Source: an uncultured Selenomonadaceae bacterium (GTDB lineage Bacteria > Bacillota > Negativicutes > Selenomonadales > Selenomonadaceae). From it: 15,692 bases of DNA. The DNA lies in the NCBI GenBank assembly GCA_945637225.1, contig CALZDE010000024.1, positions 1 through 15,692 of the forward strand, written 5' to 3'. Each line of letters starts with the position of its first letter. Positions within the stretch are counted from its first letter, which is position 1. The position numbers and the translations under genes are program-made. Of the stretch, positions 6,637-13,361 are shown one piece after another. The notes under the pieces were generated by a model. The model saw nothing but the letters and a program-made list of their open reading frames with translations. It did no database searches and had not been told where the DNA came from.

Positions 6637-6669
6637 AAGAGCCAAGCAGTAAAATGCAAGGCTCTTTTT
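6637..6669. terminator. Bidirectional terminator between the small gene and dhaL
   Basis: AAGAGCC (6637-6643) pairs with GGCTCTT (6660-6666), with an inner GCA/TGC pair set, followed by more T on the plus side. It lies between convergent stops at 6622 and 6691. Confidence 0.85.
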
Positions 6670-6690
6670 ATATGCAATATTATTTTTTGT

Positions 6691-7311
6691 TTATCTGCGC
6701 AGGAAGTCAGCTAATGCCTTTACCATAATCATAGCAGATACAGCACCTGGGTCCTCGTGTCCTATGCTGGCATCACCGATATAGGTAGCCTTACCCTTGC
6801 GGGCTGGAATAGTTGTAGTGTAGATAACACCGTTTTTAGCAGCCTTCAAAGCGGCATCTAAGCACTGATTAACACTCTTTCCGTCAGCATTTTCTGGGGA
6901 GAAGCACTCAGCAACAGGGATGAGTACATCGAGCATAGTCTTATCGCCCTGCTTAGAACGTCCACGCTTCTTAATAGCTTCAATAGCCGCAGTCATCAGT
7001 GAATAAACAACCTCAGGTGTCATAGAAGCATTTTCTGGGCAGGCCTCAGCAGCGGCAGTCATACCGGTACCATAGAGAGGGCCAGCAGCTCCACCTACTG
7101 TCGAAAGCATGGTATGTCCCATGAAAGCCAATACATTTTTAGTGGTAGGATTTTCAATCGTAGTGATTTTATCCTGAATATTGGTGAAGCCTCTAGCCAT
7201 ATTTATGCCATGGTCACCATCAGCAATAGCCTTGTCTAACGAGGTTAAATAATCTTTTTGTTTGATTATTTCGTTAGCGACAGCATTTACCGCATCAAAA
7301 ATTCTAGCCAT
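6691..7311 (-). CDS. dhaL: Dihydroxyacetone kinase subunit DhaL
   Basis: The 206-residue protein matches full-length DhaL, the ADP/ATP-binding subunit that phosphorylates dihydroxyacetone held on DhaK. The metal-binding loop is intact in DKAIADGDHGINMARGF (about residues 26-42), as are GRSKQGDKTMLDVLIPV and the C-terminal ARKGKATYIGDASIGHEDPGA region, where DPGA closes the nucleotide site. The ribosome site AAAGGAG precedes the ATG by seven to eight bases. No dhaK or dhaM is in the window; upstream is a divergent lysR, so the usual dhaK-dhaL(-dhaM) operon is absent here. The protein may work with a DhaK encoded elsewhere, or with another DhaK-like partner. The catalytic loop contrasts with the degenerate DAK2 protein at 1527-2798. 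Confidence 0.92.
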   Translation of the reverse strand: MARIFDAVNAVANEIIKQKDYLTSLDKAIADGDHGINMARGFTNIQDKITTIENPTTKNVLAFMGHTMLSTVGGAAGPLYGTGMTAAAEACPENASMTPEVVYSLMTAAIEAIKKRGRSKQGDKTMLDVLIPVAECFSPENADGKSVNQCLDAALKAAKNGVIYTTTIPARKGKATYIGDASIGHEDPGAVSAMIMVKALADFLRR

Positions 7312-7377
7312 GTTTAGTCTCCTTTAACATTCCAAAAAACATTAACAACACATAAAAAGCATATTTACAAATATTCA

Positions 7378-7395
7378 TAATATTATCTAATATTA
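7378..7395. promoter_or_regulatory. Palindromic operator-like site between dhaL and lysR
   Basis: TAATATTA-TC-TAATATTA: two copies of a self-complementary 8-mer with a two-base centre, so an 18-base inverted repeat. It contains T-N11-A geometry compatible with LysR-type regulators and lies 67 bases upstream of the dhaL start. Local AT richness tempers confidence. Confidence 0.45.
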
Positions 7396-7475
7396 GCCAT
7401 ACCTTATATCATACACTATTTAAAAAGAAAAATAAACACTTTTTCTGGAAAAAATGTAAAATTTTTTAATTTTTG

Positions 7476-7505
7476 TTGGACAGGAACGGATTTTAGAAGT
7501 ATAAT
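7476..7505 (+). promoter_or_regulatory. Promoter of the lysR-recD2-comFC unit
   Basis: TTGGAC(A) at 7476-7482 and TATAAT at 7500-7505, spacing 17-18 bases. Confidence 0.65.
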
Positions 7506-7574
7506 TAAATTAAATAAAAAACTATTATTTTTTGTTATAGAAAAATATATTTAATGATGTAGGGGCAAGTTTTT

Positions 7575-8462
7575 ATGGAAATAAAAGATATGCAGGCATT
7601 TTATGCCATCGTGGAAGAAGGTAATATAAGTCATGCCGCTATGCGCCTTAGTGTAGCACAGCCAGCGCTCAGCCGTCAGATGAAAAAACTGGAGGAAGGT
7701 CTGGGAGTGCAGCTTTTTGAGAGAGGGAGCCGCCGCATTCGCCTTACAGATGCAGGCTATCTTCTTTATCACAGGGTAAAACATATTTTGGGAATGGTAG
7801 ATGGTACAGTAAGAGAGATTTCAGATATTGGAAGCGGTATTGCTGGTACTATACGTTTAGGTACTATTACTACATCCGGGGCGATGCTTCTGCCAGAGCT
7901 GGTATCAGAATTTCATCAAAAATTTCCTAAGGTTACTTTTCAGCTTTGGGAGGGCGAGGGTGCCAGAATTTTAGAGATGCTCGACAGTCGAAGTATAGAT
8001 ATTGCTATTACCAGAACTCAGGTGGATGCGGAAAATTATGATTCTCTGATTTTGGAGGATGAACCTCTGATTATGGTAATGCACAAGGATTTATGCTGCT
8101 GCGGTGAGGATGACAAAAAGGTAAAGCTGGTGGAACTGCAGGATATTCCTCTTTTGGTACCTCTCAGATGGCGCAGTGTTTTCCTTAGTCATTGCAGCCG
8201 TATGGGTTTTGAGCCAAAGATTTTAAGTGTCAGTGACAGTGTTATGCAGAATCTCCTGTGGACTCGTCAGGGTATCGGTGTTTCGCTGGTTCCTTATTCT
8301 GCTCAGAGTATGCTTTCTGGGAGTCATCAGCTTATCTGCAAACGTTTGGTAGAGCCGGAAATTTCTACTCATACAGTGGTAGCATGGCTGAAGGGGCGGA
8401 GTTTGTCCAGCAGTTGTGCGCAATTTATTAATATGTTTAGGGATAAGTACGTGAAGGAATAA
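7575..8462 (+). CDS. LysR-type transcriptional regulator
   Basis: The 295-residue protein has the standard LysR layout. The N-terminal winged helix-turn-helix is clear (residues ~1-65: ISHAAMRLSVAQPALSRQMK, then LGVQLFERGSRRIRLTDAG), followed by a linker helix and an effector-binding domain (~90-290) beginning GTIRLGTITTSG. The effector and targets are unknown. It is divergent from dhaL across 263 bases that hold a palindromic site, the common arrangement for a regulator of the adjacent gene, so control of dhaL is a reasonable inference. A short Cys-rich patch (DLCCCGEDDKK) sits in the effector domain. recD2 follows after 28 bases with no terminator, so the two may be co-transcribed. Start chosen at the ATG after TAGGGGC. 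Confidence 0.92.
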   Translation: MEIKDMQAFYAIVEEGNISHAAMRLSVAQPALSRQMKKLEEGLGVQLFERGSRRIRLTDAGYLLYHRVKHILGMVDGTVREISDIGSGIAGTIRLGTITTSGAMLLPELVSEFHQKFPKVTFQLWEGEGARILEMLDSRSIDIAITRTQVDAENYDSLILEDEPLIMVMHKDLCCCGEDDKKVKLVELQDIPLLVPLRWRSVFLSHCSRMGFEPKILSVSDSVMQNLLWTRQGIGVSLVPYSAQSMLSGSHQLICKRLVEPEISTHTVVAWLKGRSLSSSCAQFINMFRDKYVKE

Positions 8463-8490
8463 AAAATCCCAGTTTGAAAGGTGGTGTGGT

Positions 8491-10668
8491 ATGGAGTCAG
8501 ATAATAGAGTAATGGAACAGCTTGAAGGCATGGTGGACAGAATTGTCTTTAACAGTCAGAAGGGGGATTATTCTGTTTTTAGGCTGAAGCTTGAAGGTCA
8601 GCGCGGTATGGCTACTGTTACCATGTATGGCCCTATACCACTGGCTGGTCAGCAGCTTATTTTGCAGGGCTGCTGGATAGAGCATGTGAAGTATGGCAGT
8701 CAGTTTGAAGCACACAAAATGGAGGTTGTAGCTCCTGCCAGTATTGCTGGAATTGAAAAATATCTTCTGACGACCTCAGAGGGGAAAATAAAACCATCGG
8801 CTATTAAGAAATTAGTCAAGCATTTTGGCCTGGAAACTTTGGATATTTTGGAATTTTCTCCATCACGTGTAAAAGAGGTGCAGGGAATCGGCAAAAAGAC
8901 GGCTGCTCTCATCGCACAGGTTTATCGGGAAAATGCGGAACAGAGGCAGATTATGAACTGGCTGGAGGACCATAATGTCAGCGGTGCCTATGCGGGAATT
9001 ATCTTTCATGAGTATGGTTCATCGTCCATTCGGCGAATTGAGGAAAATCCTTATTGTCTGGCGCAGGATATTAAAGAAATTAATTTTACTGTAAGTGACG
9101 CTATTGCTTCAAGCTTAGGCATAGATAATGATGACGAGGACAGAATCTTTTCGGGGCTGGATTATCAGCTGGTAAGACTTTCTCAGGAAGGTCATTGCTG
9201 TGTACCTGAGGCGTATCTTGTAGAAACGTCAGCCAAGCTTCTTCATGTGCGTGAACTATTGGTGCATGAGGTTTTGCAGAAGGCTTTGTCACAGGGACTT
9301 TTAGAGCAGGAATCTGTCGGCCCAAAGGTCTATGTTTATAATGCAGAATTTTATGAAGCTGAGCGTTATGTGGCAGACAGTCTTTTGTATCTTAAAAAAA
9401 CTGCGGAAATTTTTCCTATTAAGAATGTATCTGAGCAGGTGAAAAAGTGGGAAAAGCATCGTGATACAGAACTGGCAGAGGCACAGAGAGAGGCCGTAGA
9501 GCAGGCTTTGACAAATGGAATACTTGTTCTGACAGGCGGACCGGGTACAGGCAAGACTACTGTTATTCGCGCTATGATAGATATAATGGAGGAGCGTGGA
9601 CTGACAATTCTTCTAGGCGCACCTACGGGACGAGCCGCCAAGCGTATGGAGGAAGCAACTAACAGGAAGGCATACACAATTCATCGCCTGCTGGAAGCTA
9701 ATTCTTCTGATGACGAGGAACCTTTTGCCAAGAATGAAGAAGACCCACTGGAAGCAGATGCCATTATACTGGACGAGGTTTCCATGATGGATATAATGCT
9801 GATGAGTGCATTTCTGGCGGCAGTACCAAAGGGATGTCATGTTATTTTGGTAGGTGATGTTGACCAGCTTCCGTCAGTAGGCCCCGGCTCCGTCTTAAAG
9901 GATATTATTCGAAGTAAGCAATTGCCAGAGGTACATCTTACAGAAATTTTCCGTCAGCAGGGGACAAGCAATATAGTTATCAATGCTCATGATATTAATA
10001 AGGGCAGAGTTCCCTTTGAAAATATGAAGCAAAAGGATTTTTACTTTAGGGAAATCAATGATTCACGACTTGTAGAGGATGATATAGTACATATGGTCTG
10101 TGATATTCTGCCTTCAAGAGGGTATGAGGATATTGACGAAATACAGGTATTATCTCCTATGCATCGCGGTCCCTGCGGTGTTGAGCGTCTGAACACACGT
10201 TTGCAATTCGAGCTTAATCCTCCGGAAGAAGGCGTTGCTGAGTGGACTATGGGTGATCGTGTCTTTCGTGAAGGCGATAAGGTCATGCAGATGAGAAACA
10301 ACTACGAAAAGAAGGTTTTTAACGGAGATATCGGCTACATCCAAACCATTGAAAAGAATAAGATGAAGGTGTATTTCGGCGGTGAGGAGTTTGTGGAATA
10401 TGAAAAGTCTGAGCTTATCGACTTACAGCTTGCGTATTGTATCAGTGTTCACAAGAGTCAGGGCAGTGAGTACAAGGTAGTGGTAATGCCTTTAGTGCCA
10501 GGCCACTATGTCATGCTGCAAAGAAATCTCCTTTATACTGCTATTACCAGAGCAAAAAATCTCGTTATACTTGAAGGAACCAAGCCTTCATTGATAACCG
10601 CAGTAGAAAATGACCGTACACGTATGCGTTATAGTCTCTTGACGGAAAGGCTGTGTGAAGAATTATGA
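8491..10668 (+). CDS. recD2: RecD2 family SF1B DNA helicase
   Basis: The 725-residue protein matches RecD2 (RecD-like/TraA), a 5'-3' DNA helicase found in bacteria without RecBC partners and linked to repair and replication-fork maintenance. The N-terminal extension includes helix-hairpin-helix DNA-binding segments, for example VQGIGKKTAALI (from residue 130). The motor shows Walker A GGPGTGKT (349-356), motif II DEVSMMD (428-434), GDVDQLPSVGPG, and C-terminal motifs SVHKSQGSEYK and LLYTAITRAKNLV. Length is typical. The ribosome site AAAGGTGGTG lies just before the ATG. The stop overlaps the comFC start by four bases (ATGA), indicating translational coupling. Confidence 0.95.
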   Translation: MESDNRVMEQLEGMVDRIVFNSQKGDYSVFRLKLEGQRGMATVTMYGPIPLAGQQLILQGCWIEHVKYGSQFEAHKMEVVAPASIAGIEKYLLTTSEGKIKPSAIKKLVKHFGLETLDILEFSPSRVKEVQGIGKKTAALIAQVYRENAEQRQIMNWLEDHNVSGAYAGIIFHEYGSSSIRRIEENPYCLAQDIKEINFTVSDAIASSLGIDNDDEDRIFSGLDYQLVRLSQEGHCCVPEAYLVETSAKLLHVRELLVHEVLQKALSQGLLEQESVGPKVYVYNAEFYEAERYVADSLLYLKKTAEIFPIKNVSEQVKKWEKHRDTELAEAQREAVEQALTNGILVLTGGPGTGKTTVIRAMIDIMEERGLTILLGAPTGRAAKRMEEATNRKAYTIHRLLEANSSDDEEPFAKNEEDPLEADAIILDEVSMMDIMLMSAFLAAVPKGCHVILVGDVDQLPSVGPGSVLKDIIRSKQLPEVHLTEIFRQQGTSNIVINAHDINKGRVPFENMKQKDFYFREINDSRLVEDDIVHMVCDILPSRGYEDIDEIQVLSPMHRGPCGVERLNTRLQFELNPPEEGVAEWTMGDRVFREGDKVMQMRNNYEKKVFNGDIGYIQTIEKNKMKVYFGGEEFVEYEKSELIDLQLAYCISVHKSQGSEYKVVVMPLVPGHYVMLQRNLLYTAITRAKNLVILEGTKPSLITAVENDRTRMRYSLLTERLCEEL

Positions 10669-11336
10669 GTGTTTTTGATACAGTTCTGAATTTCATTTTT
10701 CCACCTACATGTCCTGCCTGTAAGGAAAGTGTAGAAAACAGGGGCGACTGGTGCCAAGATTGCCTGATGGAGCATATTAATTTTCAGCGTCTTACGGGAG
10801 ATAAAATTCTGGAACAGCTGGTAATTGGTGGCTGTTATGCTATGGCTAAATATAGCGGTCCTGCAGGTGAGCTTATCCGTAATTTGAAATACAAAAAGAA
10901 AATGGAAAGTGAAGCAGGCATTCACACCTTTTTAAATAAAGCCTTGGAACGCCCTAGTGTCAAGAAGGTAATTCTTCGCTGTGATGTGGCAGTACCAATT
11001 CCGCTTCATGAAGAAAAAAAGAAAAAACGAGGCTTTAATCAGGTAGAGCTTATTTTTAGGGATGTACTTTTAAAACAGGGGATTGCCTGGTCAGACTGTC
11101 TGCTGAGAATGGCGAATACAAAACCGCAGTTTGGGCTGAAGGCAGAGGAACGGAAGGAAAATTTAAAGTCAGCGTTTTCCATAAGGGATATTAAATCCGT
11201 TAAGGGAAAGGATGTACTGCTGGTGGATGACATTATGACTACGGGAACAACGATTGCAAAATGTGCCAGTATTCTGATGCAAAATGGAGCCAACAGCGTG
11301 ACTGCTTTAGTTTTTGCTTCGGATAGAGAAAAGTAA
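10665..11336 (+). CDS. comFC: ComF family phosphoribosyltransferase-like protein
   Basis: The 223-residue protein has a four-cysteine zinc site near its N terminus (C16, C19, C30, C33) and a type I phosphoribosyltransferase fold with the PRPP loop VLLVDDIMTTGTT (184-196). The segment CDVAVPIPLHEEKKKKRGFNQ is a ComF family hallmark. In Bacillus, ComFC assists DNA uptake during natural transformation together with the helicase ComFA; related proteins are widespread in bacteria without known competence. No comFA is present here; recD2 occupies the preceding position. Order with downstream yvyF-flgM matches the Bacillus comF-flagellar cluster. A weak dyad AAACTT-TAC-AAGTTT after the stop lacks a T tract, so readthrough into yvyF is possible. 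Confidence 0.93.
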   Translation: MSVFDTVLNFIFPPTCPACKESVENRGDWCQDCLMEHINFQRLTGDKILEQLVIGGCYAMAKYSGPAGELIRNLKYKKKMESEAGIHTFLNKALERPSVKKVILRCDVAVPIPLHEEKKKKRGFNQVELIFRDVLLKQGIAWSDCLLRMANTKPQFGLKAEERKENLKSAFSIRDIKSVKGKDVLLVDDIMTTGTTIAKCASILMQNGANSVTALVFASDREK

Positions 11337-11361
11337 AACTTTACAAGTTTCATGTGTGCTA

Positions 11362-11390
11362 TTGTTAATTTTTACAAAATATGTTATAAT
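11362..11390 (+). promoter_or_regulatory. Promoter upstream of yvyF
   Basis: TTGTTA (11362-11367), 17-base spacer, TATAAT (11385-11390); a good vegetative promoter 66 bases before the yvyF start. Confidence 0.7.
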
Positions 11391-11456
11391 ATAACCGTTT
11401 TATTTCGATAAAATAAAAGTAGAGTAGTTTAAAATAAAATTGTGGGGTGGAGAAAT

Positions 11457-11861
11457 ATGCCAGTACCAAAGAATTGTCCTCATTGCGGTAAATTATACTT
11501 AGAAGTAGGACATAAAATGTGTCTCGACTGTTTCACTGTGGAGCAGGAAATGGAACAGAGAGTAATGGAATATGTTCGTGAAAATCGTCAGGTTAATGTC
11601 AAGGATATTGTTGACAATACTGGTGTCAAGGAACGTCTCGTTATAAAGATGATACGTGAGGGACGTTTTATGCAGAGTGAGTATCCTGTTGCTTACCCTT
11701 GCGAGAGCTGTGGAGAACCTATTTTCCATGGCAAGGTATGCCGTAAGTGCAGTGAGAAATTTATGGATGAGGTGGCTAAGCTGAATGCTGCAAATGCACA
11801 GCCTCAGAATGCTAACCGTCACAGCATGGCAATGATGAGAGACTCTGATAAGAGAAAGTAA
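11457..11861 (+). CDS. yvyF: YvyF family flagellar operon protein
   Basis: The product (134 residues from the chosen ATG) has two paired zinc-ribbon halves: CPHC (7-10) with CLDC (22-25), and CESC (82-85) with CRKC (95-98). Between them is a helix-turn-helix-like region (RQVNVKDIVDNTGVKERLV). This is the layout of the TIGR03826 'flagellar operon protein' (YvyF), which in Bacillus sits between comFC and flgM; its molecular role is not settled, though MerR/DNA-binding likeness suggests a regulatory part. I prefer the ATG at 11457 to the in-frame GTG at 11442, because GGGGTGGAG (11444-11452) makes a good ribosome site for it. A terminator lies 36 bases after the stop. The C-terminal tail is polar and probably disordered. 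Confidence 0.9.
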   Translation: MPVPKNCPHCGKLYLEVGHKMCLDCFTVEQEMEQRVMEYVRENRQVNVKDIVDNTGVKERLVIKMIREGRFMQSEYPVAYPCESCGEPIFHGKVCRKCSEKFMDEVAKLNAANAQPQNANRHSMAMMRDSDKRK

Positions 11862-11867
11862 TACCGT

Positions 11868-11895
11868 TAAATTTAGTAATTATAATAGCCGATTA
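11868..11895 (+). promoter_or_regulatory. Sigma-28 (sigma-D/FliA) type promoter for flgM operon
   Basis: TAAATTTA (from 11868) and GCCGATTA (11888-11895), with 16 bases between TAAA and GCCG, against a consensus of TAAA-N15-GCCGATAA. It directly precedes flgM, a typical sigma-28 target. The predicted start near 11901 lies inside the hairpin of the yvyF terminator. Confidence 0.65.
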
Positions 11896-11897
11896 AG

Positions 11898-11929
11898 GTG
11901 GGATTATTTAAGAATCCCACTTTTTTTTT
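11898..11929 (+). terminator. Strong intrinsic terminator after yvyF
   Basis: GTGGGATT (11898-11905), seven-base loop, AATCCCAC (11913-11920), then nine T. It should stop transcription coming from comFC/yvyF before flgM. Confidence 0.92.
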
Positions 11930-12038
11930 CGATACAATATTTGAAAGACCGTCCTAGGCATTTTTGCTATATTAGTGGCTGTTATTTCCATCTATATTAT
12001 CTGGGCTTATAGCCTGAAACGAAAGAGGTGAAATCACC

Positions 12039-12323
12039 ATGATTATCAACAACGTAATTCAGAGTGTATCCGGCATTTATGCTAATTCCAATAACGTAAA
12101 GCGTGTAATGAAGGCTAGTGAAGAAATCGGTACTCAGAAGTCCGATGAAATACAGTTATCCAGCGAGGCTAAGAGCTTCAGCAGTATCATGTCCAAGCTG
12201 CAGGCTGGTCAGGGTCAGGTTCGTGCTGATAAGGTAGCTTACTATGAGAAGCTTGTTTCTTCTGGCAATTACAATGTAAGCAGTATGGATTTGGCTGATA
12301 AAATGCTGAAAACAAGGTTTTAA
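12039..12323 (+). CDS. flgM: Negative regulator of flagellin synthesis FlgM (anti-sigma-28)
   Basis: The 94-residue protein fits FlgM, which binds and inhibits sigma-28 until it is exported through the finished hook-basal body. The first half is polar and probably unstructured; the conserved C-terminal part is recognisable: DEIQLSSEAKSF, then RADKVAYYEKLVSSGNYNVS and a final LADKML helix, the sigma-binding region. Ribosome site AAAGAGGTGA lies about nine bases before the ATG. It stands first after a candidate sigma-28 promoter, which would give the usual negative feedback. The flgN-like genes follow after 20 bases. Confidence 0.92.
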   Translation: MIINNVIQSVSGIYANSNNVKRVMKASEEIGTQKSDEIQLSSEAKSFSSIMSKLQAGQGQVRADKVAYYEKLVSSGNYNVSSMDLADKMLKTRF

Positions 12324-12343
12324 CGGTGAGGAGTTAAGGAAAT

Positions 12344-12829
12344 ATGTGGCAGAATTTAGCTGGCAATATGGCATTATTAATAAAAGAGTATCAGAAGCTC
12401 CTTGACCTGAATGAGGAAAAGAGAAGGATTTTGGTGCGGGTAGATATGAAAGCATTAGAGGAACTTCTCAGCAGGGAGGAGAGTATTTTAAATGCTATCC
12501 ATAAGGCTGAGAATAGCCGCAGGGAGATGCTTCAGGAAATGGCTTCTTCCAATGCTGATATCAGGCCTGACATGAGAATGGTAGAGCTTCTTCACAAATG
12601 CCATAATCCCGAAAAGAGGGATCAGCTTCATAAGCTTCATATAATGCTTGATAAGATTGTCAAAGATGTTCAGGCTGCTACGGACAACAATGCTATTATC
12701 ATTAAGGCTGCTTTGAATGCTGTCAATTTCCGTTTAAATCAGCTTGGCGGTACTTCCGCAGATGGCGGTTATGGCCGTGGAGGAAAGGAACATATCACTC
12801 ATGAGAAAAACTTTGATTTTCAGGCATGA
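12344..12829 (+). CDS. flgN: FlgN family flagellar export chaperone, first copy
   Basis: The 161-residue protein is almost wholly helical and charged, with long heptad-like stretches (about residues 10-60 and 75-130), as in FlgN. FlgN chaperones bind the C-terminal helices of FlgK and FlgL in the cytoplasm and deliver them to the export gate. The C-terminal signature is present: a run of asparagines and hydrophobics (NNAIIIKAALNAVNFRLNQL), a glycine-tyrosine patch (GGYGRGG) and the terminal FDFQA. Ribosome site GTGAGGAG / AAGG lies just upstream. A second FlgN-like gene follows 55 bases later. Confidence 0.8.
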   Translation: MWQNLAGNMALLIKEYQKLLDLNEEKRRILVRVDMKALEELLSREESILNAIHKAENSRREMLQEMASSNADIRPDMRMVELLHKCHNPEKRDQLHKLHIMLDKIVKDVQAATDNNAIIIKAALNAVNFRLNQLGGTSADGGYGRGGKEHITHEKNFDFQA

Positions 12830-12884
12830 TTTTTAAAATCAAATTTTGTAAAAAAGATAATATAGATTTGGAAAGAATGATTCT

Positions 12885-13349
12885 ATGAAGGAAATTATTG
12901 GTATTATAAGGCAGAGGCTGGTCCTTATTACGAGTATGCTGAAGCTGGTGGATGAACAGAAGGAAGCTCTGAAGCACACAGATGCTAAGGAGATTTCCAG
13001 AACGACGAAGGCATTGGAGCCTTACATCACTAAGCTTGGCCTGCTTGCAACACGTCAGCGGAAGCTTTTAAATAATGTTAATATAGAAGATTGGCTGAAA
13101 CAGCAGCCGGATTCACCGGAAAAGCAGATGTCATTGAGCCTGCTGGACAAACTGATGGAGCAGTTGGCCCAGCTGAAGCTTAAGACCGTTGTCAATAAAG
13201 AGCTGTTGAAGCGTGATATAAAATATGTAGATTACAACGTAAACGTCATGACCCAGACTTCGGCGGGGGTTACCTATGGAACATCAAAGTCACAGTACGG
13301 CGATGGCAGGCCGGTTCAGGGAGTAAGCATGTTTGAAGCGAATACTTAG
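12885..13349 (+). CDS. FlgN-like flagellar export chaperone, second copy
   Basis: The 154-residue helical protein also carries FlgN features: an N-terminal helix pair (LKLVDEQKEALKHTDAKEIS, then a second helix with ATRQRKLL), a helical middle, and a C terminus with YNVNVMTQTSAGVTYG and a final SMFEANT tail. Its sequence differs widely from the gene before it, so if they are paralogues the duplication is old. It lies 12 bases before flgK, the position usually held by the sole FlgN. It may serve FlgK while the upstream copy serves FlgL, or the two may form a heteromer; both are inference. The ribosome site (GGAAAGA) is weaker than in its neighbours. Confidence 0.72.
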   Translation: MKEIIGIIRQRLVLITSMLKLVDEQKEALKHTDAKEISRTTKALEPYITKLGLLATRQRKLLNNVNIEDWLKQQPDSPEKQMSLSLLDKLMEQLAQLKLKTVVNKELLKRDIKYVDYNVNVMTQTSAGVTYGTSKSQYGDGRPVQGVSMFEANT

Positions 13350-13361
13350 AGGTGAGAAAAA

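Noticed and set aside
9101..9325. Minus-strand frames inside recD2
   Set aside because: Fully inside a clear helicase gene, with no family-like sequence or ribosome sites.
11941..11973. Vegetative promoter (TTGAAA ... TATATT) upstream of flgM
   Set aside because: Spacing is about 21 bases, too long for a normal promoter.
12828..12842. Small dyad TGATTTTTAAAATCA between the two flgN-like genes
   Set aside because: All-AT core, almost no loop and no T tract; unlikely to be a terminator or a specific site.
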